A stretch of DNA of 64,000 nt. Source: Aegilops tauschii subsp. strangulata (Eukaryota; Streptophyta; Magnoliopsida; Poales; Poaceae). The DNA lies in contig NC_053040.3 in assembly GCF_002575655.3 (NCBI RefSeq), positions 357,366,267-357,430,266 of the forward strand. The letters are read 5' to 3'. Below, in pieces: positions 44,905 to 55,122 of the stretch. The position numbers were made by a program, and so were the translations under genes. Under the pieces are notes generated by a model. It had not been told where the DNA came from and searched no databases. It saw only the letters and a program-made list of their open reading frames with translations. Each line of letters begins with the position of its first letter. Positions within the stretch are counted from its first letter, which is position 1.

Positions 44905-45140
44905 ATGAGGCCTGGCGTACCGCACAATGGAGGAAACGGACCTCCTACGTTTGGAACGGGGTCCTGTTGATCGGGAGGGGTGTGGCGTACCGCAAAATGG
45001 AAGAAACGGACCTCCTACGGTCGAAACGGGGGTCCTATTGATCGGGAGGGGTGTGGCGTACCGCAAAACGGACGAAACGGACCTCCTACGGTCGAAACGG
45101 GGGTCCTGTTCATCGGGAGGGGTGTGGCGTACCGCAAAAC
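44905..45140. repeat. ~70-bp tandem repeat, three to four copies
   Basis: The unit contains GTGTGGCGTACCGCAAAATG then GAAGAAACGGACCTCCTACG and GTCGAAACGGGGGTCCT. Copies begin at about 44911 (divergent), 44980, 45050 and 45120 (partial). Confidence 0.9.
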
Positions 45141-45149
45141 GGGACTCCA

Positions 45150-45620
45150 CGGGATACTGTTCATCTCCACCGTCGACCTCCTCCAGCCTCCACGGGCTAC
45201 CGTCGACCTCCTCCAGCCTCCACGGGCTCTTGTTCATCCAGCCTCCACCGCGCGCTACTCCACCGGCTACTGTTCAACCACCCCTCCACCGTCTACTGTT
45301 CATCCAGCCCTCCACACCACGGGGTCCTGTTCAACCACCCCTCCATGGGCACCCCTCCACCTTCTACTGTTCATCCAGCCCTCCACCACACCACGGGGTC
45401 CTGTTCATCCAGAGGCAACGCCACCGCTCACTGTTCATCCACCCCCCGCAATGCTCACTGTTCATCCAATCGATCGGCTTCAGTTAGCAGCAGTAGCGAA
45501 GGAATCGCTCGATCGGGTTCAGTTAACAGCCATCGATCGATCGCTCGGGTTCAGTAACGCGTAGCCTGCAGTGCAATCGCTCGGGTTCAGTTAGAGCCCA
45601 ACACCTCGCTCGGGTTCAGT
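45150..45620. repeat. Mixed short repeats (CTGTTCATCCA, CGCTCGGGTTCAGTTA)
   Basis: CTGTTCATCCA-type words and CCTCCAC words alternate to about 45470. GGGTTCAGTTA words then recur about every 30-40 bp to 45620. Both are typical of a CACTA subterminal region. Confidence 0.75.
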
Positions 45621-45789
45621 TAGAGCCAACGCCTCGCACACACGCGCGTACGTGTACGAGAGAAACGCGTATCACTTAGCCCCCGACCTCCCACCGTAAC
45701 CGGGAACTCCCTGAAATTTTCCTCCCCCTCGCTTCTACCACGGTTTTTTCCTTCATGGACGGCCCAAAGAATGTCATGCAGCCGCGTCT

Positions 45790-45972
45790 CCTGCCCGCCC
45801 AGGACGAAAAGCCCATTTTCTGTCATGATTTTTTGTCATAGAAGTAGGAGCCCACCACATCTATGATGATACCGGGTTTTGTCACAATTATCGTCATAGA
45901 AGTGTCATATGTATGACAGAAATTTTTTTCGTTCGGCCCAAAATGTCACGGATGTGTCTTTTTTTTGTAGTG
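45790..45972. repeat. CACTA right terminal inverted repeat and subterminal block
   Basis: Ends GTGTCTTTTTTTTGTAGTG. Inside are TGTCATAGAAGTAGGAG, CGTCATAGAAGTGTCAT and ATGACAG words matching, in reverse, those at the left end. Confidence 0.85.
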
Positions 45973-45975
45973 ATA

Positions 45976-46212
45976 GCACTTAACCAGGTGATGTCCCGTG
46001 GGCAAACACCGCCAAAGGACAATTTTTATTTTATTAGGACAGTTTACAGATAAGATAGTCTTCCATTGCTTCTCTTGTTGCTTAAGACCAGAAGACAAGC
46101 CATGCGCTTTGTTACTGTTCGAAGAGAAGAAAGACTCACACTTGGCAAGATTGTACCCCGATCTTACTGAGAAGATGTTGTGCTTGTGATGTGTCAATGA
46201 GAGGAAATACTC
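45976..46212 (-). pseudogene. LINE-A zf-RVT region, upstream half
   Basis: Minus-strand translation shows FSVRSGYNLAKC, KQWKTILSVNCPNKIKIVLW and RCLPTGHHLVKCY. This is the first part of the LINE zinc-binding region; the second part (from IFEDGGC) is at 23915, beyond the CACTA element. LINE-A is cut off at about 46213 by an LTR fragment. Confidence 0.8.
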
Positions 46213-46547
46213 CTGAAAGTGCATCTAATCCACTTCATGGATTTTGGTAAATGTCAACATATCTGAAGTAACTAATGCCTCCTACCGGTTTATTTCAGGA
46301 AAAGTTCCTTGTGGGTTCAACAAAGGAATAGAAGGTGACCTCTACAAAATGCAAGACAAGTGTTGGTCAAGCTAACGGATTGCACCTTTTCATTTTAGTG
46401 ATACACGATCCCATTGAGCCCATATGCATGTGGACACTTCGAAAAGGTGGTGAGGATGTCATGATGAGCTTCTCGCTTCATGTGCTTAATGGTCAAAACT
46501 CCTAAAACCCATCAAGTTCCTTCAAAGATTTCTCTCGACCTGCCTAT
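46213..46547. mobile_element. Probable LTR fragment
   Basis: Begins TGAAAGTGCATCTAATCC, resembling the start of the Maximus-like LTR at 47058 (TGTAAGTGCATCTAGTGC), directly where LINE-A coding stops. It is a stub: the rest is missing and no second LTR is seen in the window. Confidence 0.4.
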
Positions 46548-47057
46548 TGAAGGAAATATGCCCTAGAGGCAATAATAAAGTTGTTATTTTATATTTCCAT
46601 ATTCATGATAAAGGTTTAGTGTTCATGCTAGAATTGTATAGATCGAAAACTTAAATACATATGTGAATACATAGACAAGTACCATGTCCCTAGTAAGCCT
46701 CTACTAGACTAGCTCGTTGATCAAAGATGGTTAAGGTTTCCTAACCATGGACATGTGTTGTAATTTGATAACGGGATCACATCATTACGGGAATGATGTG
46801 ATGGACAAGACCCATCTATTAGCTTAGCATAATGATTGTTCAGTTTATTGCCATTGCTTTCTTCATGCCAAATACATATTCCTTCAACTATGAGATTATG
46901 CAACTCCCGGATACCGGAGGAATACCTTTTGTGCTATCAAACGTCACAACGTAACTGGGTGATCATAAAGAAGCTCTATAGGTATCTCCGAAGGTTTTTG
47001 TTGAGTTGGCATAGATCCAGATTAGGATTTGTCACTCTAAGTATTGGAGAGGTATCT
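46548..47057 (+). mobile_element. Angela-related Copia LTR, 5' part only
   Basis: Starts TGAAGGAAATATGCCCTAGA and follows the Angela LTR order (AATAATAAAG, TAGACTAGCTCGTTGATC, AACGGGATCACATCATTA, CAACTCCCGGATACCG, GGAGAGGTATC) with many differences. It stops at 47057, where the Maximus-like LTR begins. The rest may lie beyond the 3' end of that element, outside the window. Confidence 0.8.
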
Positions 47058-48533
47058 GTAAGTGCATCTAGTGCCCCTTAGTGATTTCGGTGTATTGAAG
47101 ACTTATAGGTTAAGGGACTAATGTGTTTGTGAGTGTACATAGGTTCTATAATTCTATGAGGAGTTTGATATTTGAAAGTCGACCCCTAAAAATGAATGTC
47201 TTCATTTGAAGATTTTGGTTTTCTGCAAGACTTTGAAAGTGAGGAAATTGGTGTGACCTTGAAGACTTTGGTATTGATGCGAGGATTATGAAGCGTGAAG
47301 ACTTTTGTTTTCGTAGTTTCATTTTCTCTTTCCTTGAGTCATAGGAAACAGCGTACTGTTAAAGGGGGTCGAGCTAAAACTAAGGAAACACTTTCGAAGT
47401 GATGCTCATCTCAAAGCCTACACATATCTAATCCTTTCGAGTGAAGCCTTTGGAAATGTCATACAGTTCAGTCAATTTATTCAGTGGCAGAGGTGAAGAT
47501 CTTCTGGTCTATGAGGAATCTGTTCTGACTGAGGAGTTAGGAATTCTCCAGTGCGGATTGCCTACACGTGAGGAACATGATAGCCCTGAGGAATTTGAGA
47601 GCTCAAATTTCCGACCGTTGTTGTGCTATGCGTCAGCTGTCCCAAAATATCCTATCCACCTAACGGTCATATCATTGAAGGGCATTTATGTCTTATCATG
47701 TCGGGCTGCTCCCCGGCTATAAATAGCCGCCCCTACAACCACTACTTGGTTGGCTGCTCCGAGAGAAACTAACACTTGTCATTGAGAGCATCCCATCCTC
47801 CGAGGACTTTGAGCGAAAATCATCAGTGAGGAAAAACCCAAACCCGAACACCTACAACCCAAAGTGATTGAGCATCATTGAAGAGATTGTTCGTGTGTGG
47901 AACCGACGCTTGTTATCTTTGAGGACTGTGCATCCTCCAGACGGTTAGGCGTCATGGTCTAGAGCATCCAAGAGGAATTGTGGATCACCGAGTGACCGAG
48001 TCTATGAATGTTTGGAAGTCACCTGAAGACTTACCACGAGTGATTGGGCGAGGTCTGTGTGACCTTAGCTCAAGGAGAATACGGTGAGGACTATGTGTCC
48101 TCGGGTTTAAATACCTAGCCGCTCCAAGTAGACATACGACTGTCACAGCAGTTGGAACTGGTCTACCAAATCATTGTCTTCATCAAGCTACTGGTTCTAT
48201 TTCCTCACCCCTTTCATTTCCTCATTCATGTGTTGATGAACTTGATCGTTACTGTTTGAAGACTTTGACTGAAGACTTTACCAATTTTCTCAATCCTAAT
48301 TCTTTAGTCATCTTATCTTCAGCCTGCTTATCCTATTTACACGCTACCTGTGCTCTATGCTTGTTTCATATCATCATGATGACTGTGTTATTGCCATGTT
48401 ATGCTTGCACCTGAGTACTTATTCCGCTGCATGTATTTCGTTGCTTATCAAATTCCTCAAGTTGAATTTCCTCAGTGACGAATTTGTAAAAATCGCCTAT
48501 TCACCCCCCTCTAGTCGATATAACACACTTTCA
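47058..48533 (+). repeat. 5' LTR of the Maximus-like element
   Basis: 1,476 bp, starting TGTAAGTGCATCTAGTGCCC and ending ACACACTTTCA. TATA box (CTATAAAT) at about 47717-47724. The 3' copy at 59351 matches with scattered differences. Confidence 0.9.
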
Positions 48534-48551
48534 ATTGGTATCAGAGCAAGG
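48534..48551 (+). promoter_or_regulatory. Primer-binding site (initiator Met tRNA)
   Basis: ATTGGTATCAGAGCAAGG directly after the 5' LTR contains TGGTATCAGAGC, the standard Copia site. Confidence 0.88.
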
Positions 48552-48600
48552 TACTCCCTTGATTTGTGTGATTTTGGTTTAACCACCTGGAGTTTTAGTT

Positions 48601-50208
48601 ATGTCGACTGCAGCTATGAAGAAAGTGTCATGCCTCATATTTGATGGTCATGATTATCCCAAGTGGAAGGCCATGATGAGGAAGCGCCTCATGGCGATGA
48701 ACAACGAGCTGTGGACCGTCACTGAGATTGGCCTTACCGATCTATGCAAGATGGCGCATGTTGATGATATTTGCAAGTACACTCGGCTGGACACCATGGC
48801 AAAGGATATCATCTGCTCGTGCCTATCCAGAAATCAGTTCAGGCTCATTATGCATCTGTGTAATGCAAAGCTTATCTGGGACCGAATCTCTGACATCTAT
48901 GAAGGTCATCGAACTCGTTAGGATCCTTGATTTGATGAGTTCAAGGAATCACTCAAAGCGATGACTTTCAAACCTAAACCATCATCTTTAGCACCATGCC
49001 TCATGGAAAAAGGTGCAAAGGTATCTGAATATTCCTCATCTGAAACTAGTGATGATGAATCTGATGATTATTTTGGACCTAGTTATTCCAAGCTTGCTAC
49101 TATTGCCACTAAACAACAAAAAGCTCTGGAAAGGGTTCAAAATCTGCTAGATAAAAGCGATGACCTGATGGGTGAGGAAATGGATCGAGTTCAAACTCTG
49201 ACTGACGATCTTAAAAGTCTTCAGTCCAAGTTTGATAATCTTCATGGTCATCATGAAACTCTCTTAGCCGATCATGAGAAGCTCTCTTATGAATTTCTTC
49301 AAAGAAAGCAAGATCTTGAGAAGCTAAGGGTGAGTCATGAAGATCTTCAGAAGGAATACGATTCATTGCTTGCTCAACAGATCAGTTCCGCTTAGGAAGA
49401 ATTTATTCCACCATCTTTGAAATGCATTGAACGTGAATCTGCTAATTCCTCACCTGAAAGTTCAAATGCTTCTATTGCTGCAAATTCTTCAACTGTCTCT
49501 GCGGTCACAAATTCCTCATCTGAGGATACCACAAGTATCACTGAGGATAATGCAGGGTTGAAGGAATTGTATGTGACAGGCATGTACAAAAGCCTCAAAG
49601 GGCATCAGGCTCTTTGTGATGTGCTTAAAAAGTAGATGCTCAACAGAAATCCTAGGAAAGAGGGTATTGCCTTTGAGAGGAAACTCAATGCTGATGGGAC
49701 CTACTGGAAACCTCAGCAGTATCCCAAAACCTCATGGGTTGCTGCAAAAGGACCTCCCGTAGATCGATCCACTTTTTCTGGCTTTACATGTGAATCTTCA
49801 TATTCATCTGATGAGTCATTTGACTCCAACTATAAACTATTCAAAAATCAGAATGGTGAAGTATTTGCTAGATATGTTGGTACTAACTGCAGGAACGGTC
49901 CCCCTATGAAGAAAATCTGGGTTCCCAAAAGATGCCTTGAAAGTCTTCAGGTGAATGTCCTCATGACTTCACCAGTGAAGAATAGAAACCCCAGATCAAA
50001 TTCTTCATATGGACCAAAGTCTTCATATGGATCAATTTCCTCATATGGATCAAATTCCTCACATGGATCAAGATCCTCATATGAACATCATCATGCTAAT
50101 GCTTCTGTTTCGCGGGGAAAATCCAAGAGCTATGAATATGTGCATTATTCTTCAAATCATTATGTTCACAAGTCCTCGAAGAATTTCTCTGCTTATTCAT
50201 ATGCATAA
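48601..50208 (+). pseudogene. gag of the Maximus-like element
   Basis: A single frame from ATG 48601 with in-frame TAGs at 48919, 49393 and 49633, ending TAA at 50206-50208. The N-terminal region has FDGHDYPKWKAMMRKRL, the UBN2/gag-like fold start of Copia elements. The middle is a long acidic coiled coil (about 49050-49390). The C-terminal third is Ser/Tyr-rich with repeated SSYGS/SSHGS. No zinc knuckle was found in the readable part. The retained single frame suggests fairly recent inactivation by point mutation. Confidence 0.8.
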
Positions 50209-50559
50209 TCTAACCCCTCTTCTATGAAACGAAGTGCACTGGCTTCAATGCCACCATTCTCTTATGGAGCTTGCAGAATGATGAACTCTTTGCCACCCCT
50301 CCAGATGTGGGTGGTGAAGAAAAAGAACTAATCTCTTATGCAGGGTTAGGTCTCCAGATGAACTTGAACGTCTGAAGAATTTGCTGGAGACCTGAATATG
50401 CTTGAAAGGACGCAAGCTAATCATGAAGAAATGAATATTAATTTCTCACGTCCTTATACTACTATATCTGTTGTACTGCTTGACGAAATTCAATCTGATG
50501 AATTTGATGTGATATTCTTCATTGATGAAGTATATGAGTTCATAAGATGCACGAATTCA

Positions 50560-53500
50560 TCTGCAGGATGATCGACCCAAAGCTATTGAGTGGGTCCTCG
50601 ACAGTGGATGTACAAATCACATGACTGGTGAGAAGAACTTATTGATGGACACTGCTTTATCTCCACCGAATCTGAAGCATATCACTTACCCTGACAAAGG
50701 CAAAAGCAAAGTATTGGATCTAGGTAGGGTTGCGATCTCAAAGGGTCGACACATGGACAAAGTCATGCTTGTCGAGTCCCTAGGATTAAACCTCATGTCT
50801 GTCTCAATGCTTTGTGATCTTGATATGGTTGTCGTCTTTGGCAAATATCGTTGCATTGTGCTCATGGAATCTGAAAATTTCAAAGTCTTCGAAGGCTTTA
50901 TGAGAGGAGACTTGTATATTGTTGATTTCTCTACAGGACCACGGCCTGCCACATGTCTACTTGCAAAAGCTTCAGAAGGCTGGCTATGGCATCGACGACT
51001 AGGTCATGCTGGCATGAGGAACTTAAGTACACTCGCGAAGAAGAAGCACACCATTGGCATCGAGGGTGTCAAATTCCTCAAAGACCATCTATCCGGGGCT
51101 TGTGAGGCTGGAAACATGACCAAATCCAAGCACCCCTTGAAGACTATCATGACTACCACTCGTCCTTTTGAATTGCTTCACATGGATCTCTTTGGCCCTA
51201 CTCATTATGCCACACTAAAAAATGTAGCTTCTCTATATGGTTTTGTTATTGTTGATGACTATTCTCATTACACCTGGGTGCATATCATCACTTACAAAAC
51301 TAAAGTGCAGGAAGTCTTCAAACAATTTTCCTTAAGGGCCTCGACGAATTTCGGTGTGATGATCAAGCATATCCGGAGTGACAATGGGACCGAGTTCAAG
51401 AATATTGGTCTTGATGACTATCTTGATGAACTTGGTATTACTCACGAGTTATCTGCCCCATACACTCCTCAGCAGAACGACGTCGTGGAGCACAAGAACA
51501 GGGCTCTTGTTGAGATGGCTCTCACTATGCTTGATGAATACAAGACTCCTCGTCACTCCTGGCCTGAGGCTATTGATACTGCGTGCCACATCATCAATAG
51601 GGTGTATCTTCACAAATTCTTCAAGAAGACCTGATATGAACTCCTCACTGACAAGAAACCCAATGTGAGTTATTTCAAAGTCTTCGGTGCTAAATGTTGG
51701 ATTAGAGATCCTCATCATAATTCTAAATTTGCACCGAAAGCACATGAGGGTTTTATGCTTGGTTACGGAAAGGACTCGCACACCTACAGAGTCTTCAACA
51801 CCTATCACCAGAAGGTTGTTGAAACTGTAGATGTGCGGTTCGATGAAACTAACGGCTCCAAAGAGAGCACCTACCTCCTATGCTAGATGAAATGTCACCT
51901 GAAGAATCCATCAAGTTCAAGGCTACTGAGGATGTCATACCCACTGAAGAATCTGCTGAAGAAGTCATTCCAGAACGTGAAGAAAATCATGCTGGTGCAT
52001 CTGAGGAAAATGGCTCTGAAGAAAATGTTGAGCCAATCAACATCGTTAACCTACTCATCCTTGTGTTGCAAATGAAGTGTAGTTTGAGAAAATCACCGAC
52101 GACATCAACGCACCAGGTCCTCTCACACGCTCAAAAGCTTCAGATTTGTCTAACTTTTGTGAGCACTTCGCTTTTGTCTCTATCACAGAGCCCACCAAAG
52201 TTGACGAGGCATTTCTGGATCCTGAGTGGATTCAAGCAATGCAAGAGGAATTACATCGACTCGAGCTCAACAATGTCTGGGAACTTGTCAAGCGACAATA
52301 CCCTCGCAAGCACAATATCATCGGCACTAAGTGGATCTGCCGCAACAAGCAAGACGAAAATGGCCTAGTGGTGAGGAACAAGGCTCGTCTTGTAGCTCAA
52401 GGCTCCACACAGGTTGAAGGAATTGATTTCGATGAAACTTTTGCACCTGTTGCTAGACTTGAGGCTATTCACATATTGCTTGCTTATGCTAACCATCATA
52501 ATATCATCTTATGCCAATGGATGTGAAAAGTGCATTCCTCAATGGTAAGCTTGAGGAAGAAGCCTATCTTGCTCAACCACCAGGTTTTGAAGATCCTAAG
52601 CATCCTGACAAAGTCTTCAGATTCAGTAAGGCCCTCTATGGCCTCAAGCAGGCCCCTCAGGCGTGGTATGATACACCGAAGTAATTCCTCATGAAGAAAG
52701 GCTTTAACACGGGTTCACTTGACCCAACTCTGTTTACCAAAACATATGACGACGAATTATTCGTGTGCCAAATATATGTTGATGATATTATCTTTGGATG
52801 TACTAACCAACATTAAAGTGATGAATTTGCCTATATGATGAGTGAGGAATATCAAATGTCTATGATGGGAGAATTAAAATTCTTCTTAGGTCTTCAAATT
52901 CGTCAACAACGCAACGACATCTTCATATCTCAAGAGAAATACATCAAGGATGTGTTGAGGAAATTCGGCATGCAAGATTGCAAAGGCATCAAAATCCCTA
53001 TGCCCGCATATGGCCATCTATGCACCAATGAAAATGGTAAAGACTTCGATCAAAAGGTATACCACTCCATGATTGGCTCTTTATTGTATCTATGTGCATC
53101 TAGGCCAGATATTATGCTTAGTGTTTGCATGTGTGCCCGTTTTCAAGCTACATCAAAGGAATCACACCATAAGGCTGTGAAACATATTCTTCGGTATCTA
53201 GCTCACACTCCAACACTTGGATTATGGTATCCCAAGGGCTCAGCTTTTGATCTCATTGGATATTCTGACTCTGACTATGCTGGTGATCGAGTGGATCGCA
53301 AGTCAACATTAGGCACATACCATTTCCTTGGACGATCCTTAGTATGTTGGTCCTTGAAGAAGTGGAACTGCGTATCACTCTGTACTGCTGAAGATGAGTA
53401 CACTGCTGCTGGTTCTTGCTATGCTCAATTTCTATGGATGAAGCAAACCCTTCAGGAATATGGCATCAATATGAAGAATGTACCACTCTACTGCGACAAC

Positions 53501-53728
53501 AGGAGTGCCATCAAGATTGCTCATAACCAAGTTCAGCACTCGAAGACTAACCACATCCAGTTTCTTCATCATTTTCTTCGTGACCATGTGTTGAAGGGCG
53601 ACATCTCCATCAAACATGTGAAGACTGAAGAACAACTAGCGGATATCTTCACAAAACCCTTGGATGAGAAGAGATTTAGCAAGTTGCGGTGTGAGCTAAA
53701 TATCTTAGAATCTTCAAATGTTCTTTGA
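50560..53728 (+). pseudogene. pol of the Maximus-like element (PR-IN-RT-RNase H)
   Basis: Domains in order: protease with WVLDSGCTNHMTG (about 50590); gag-pre-integrase with LWHRRLGHAGMRNL (about 50985); integrase with MDLFGPTHY, RSDNGTEFK and DVVEHKNR supplying the D, D and E residues (51180-51500); reverse transcriptase with [46 protein letters not shown] and the catalytic IYVDDIIFG (about 52775); RNase H with GYSDSDYAGD (about 53260) and a C-terminal ADIFTKPLD (about 53640). Breaks: TGA at 51632, TAG at 51884, a shift between integrase and RT, a shift near 52520, TAAs near 52682 and 52814. From 52835 to 53728 the frame is open. Confidence 0.88.
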
Positions 53729-54050
53729 AAGGACACACATCCTAACACTTATGCAAAATTGATGACTTAGATGTGAAACACACGGAGTAACGTTTTTCTT
53801 CAATCAATGAAGACTAACCCTCTAAGTGGGAAGAAATTAATGAAGAATTTGATTCTCAGAGCCCTATGACAATTGTACGCGGCGTCTTAAATCATCATTC
53901 TTATACGGTGGGTCACACCACCAACAAAAGTTGAAAATCTTCAAATTTGAGTTTCTCTTCATTTTGCAAATTCTTCAATTTTCAAATTCTTCAATGTTCA
54001 AATTCTTCAACTTTGCAAAGTCTTCATATTTTTGGCTGGTGTTCTTCATT

Positions 54051-54118
<68 letters not shown>

Positions 54119-54512
54119 GATTTTTCATGACCTCAACAGCATTCACTTATTGCTAGTTCTTCAAGTTGATTTTCTTCTAAGTGAATGTAATCAGACCCGT
54201 TCCCCCTCTATGCTAAACTCAACCCGGTTTGTTCACAAATTCTTCATGTGCGTTCTATTTGAAACCCATTCAAAATCTTCACCGTGTCCTTGACAGTTGA
54301 AGAATTTGCGAACGGAACATCAAAATTTTCATATCTGAATTTTCAGCTTTTGCCGCTCAAACCGTTCCGCATCCCATGATAGATTAAACTACTCACCCAT
54401 GATCTACCATGATCTCCACCTCTCTATACGTGGGTGACACATGTTGCTAGGATGGCAAGGGTCAGGGGCACGTTCGTCCAAATTCTTAGGACCGACAGTT
54501 TTTCATCGTGGC
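53729..54512 (+). other. Non-coding spacer with (TA)n between pol and accessory gene
   Basis: Rich in TTCTTCA/TTCAA words, with an uninterrupted (TA)n run at about 54052-54117. No domain recognised. It ends at the TATA box at 54513. Confidence 0.65.
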
Positions 54513-54520
54513 TATAAATA
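54513..54520 (+). promoter_or_regulatory. Internal promoter-like TATA box
   Basis: GGCTATAAATACCCCCTCAC, as clean a TATA box as those in the LTRs, about 785 bp after pol. It is followed by a ~270-bp leader without a long ORF, an intron-like segment with GT at 54793-54794 and AG at 55114-55115 (TATTCACAG/GTACAAAATG), and the ATG of the accessory gene at 55123. Confidence 0.55.
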
Positions 54521-55122
54521 CCCCCTCACTTCCTCATAGTTCATTTACTCTGCTCGACCTCAACTCGCTCGAGCTCTCAAACCTAGCGCCACCGCTACAC
54601 TCCATCATTGCCAGTGAGGAAGAGCTTCACTACGTTGACCTCGTTGCCGTCGTACTCGCGCCAGCCGCGGAAATCTTCACTCCACGGCCGCCGTAGCTGT
54701 CTCCCGCCGCTGAGTTAGGGCGTGGGAGATCTGAACAGATGAACTTCTCCATCTCCATCTCCACTCCCAGTTCGTCGTGTTCTTCGACCGGGGTAATTAA
54801 AATCTGATTTTACTGCCCTACTTTGATTCTTATGATTTCCACAAAATCTTCAGAAGGTGTTTATTCTTCAACTTCCCAATACTTAAACACCCAGTTGCAT
54901 CAGTACCTTGATTTTTTCTCTAAGCTATGTTTTTCTTCAAGATTCCTCAATTGTGTGGATTGTCAAATCTATACAACTCTGGAACCTAAGTCAAGAACGC
55001 TTACTAAATTCCTCAAGACACCCATGGTAAAATTCCTCAAACTTGATACTTTTGAAAAATTTCTGAGAACGCATATGACCTCTCCAAATTCTTCGCACCT
55101 ATACTCTATTCACAGGTACAAA

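Larger units (their letters stand above)
23916..45972. mobile_element. CACTA (DTC) DNA transposon, 22,057 bp
   Basis: The left end is CACTACAAAAAAATACACTT. The right end, reversed, is CACTACAAAAAAAAGACACA. Both are followed inward by related GTCAT/ATGAC-rich sequence. The 3-bp target duplication ATA lies at 23913-23915 and 45973-45975. Removing the element and one ATA restores the LINE-A reading frame exactly, which fixes both ends. It carries subterminal repeat arrays, a spliced minus-strand gene, other gene-like tracts and several smaller transposons. I see no Transposase_21-like ORF, so it is probably non-autonomous. Confidence 0.93.

Noticed and set aside
44039..45140. Regularly spaced repeats that superficially resemble a CRISPR array
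   Set aside because: The repeats are head-to-tail minisatellites without unique spacers, in a plant transposon, with no cas genes.
44281..45564. Frames of 120-194 codons in both directions
   Set aside because: They run through tandem repeats whose unit length keeps the frame open. The translations are pure repeat products.
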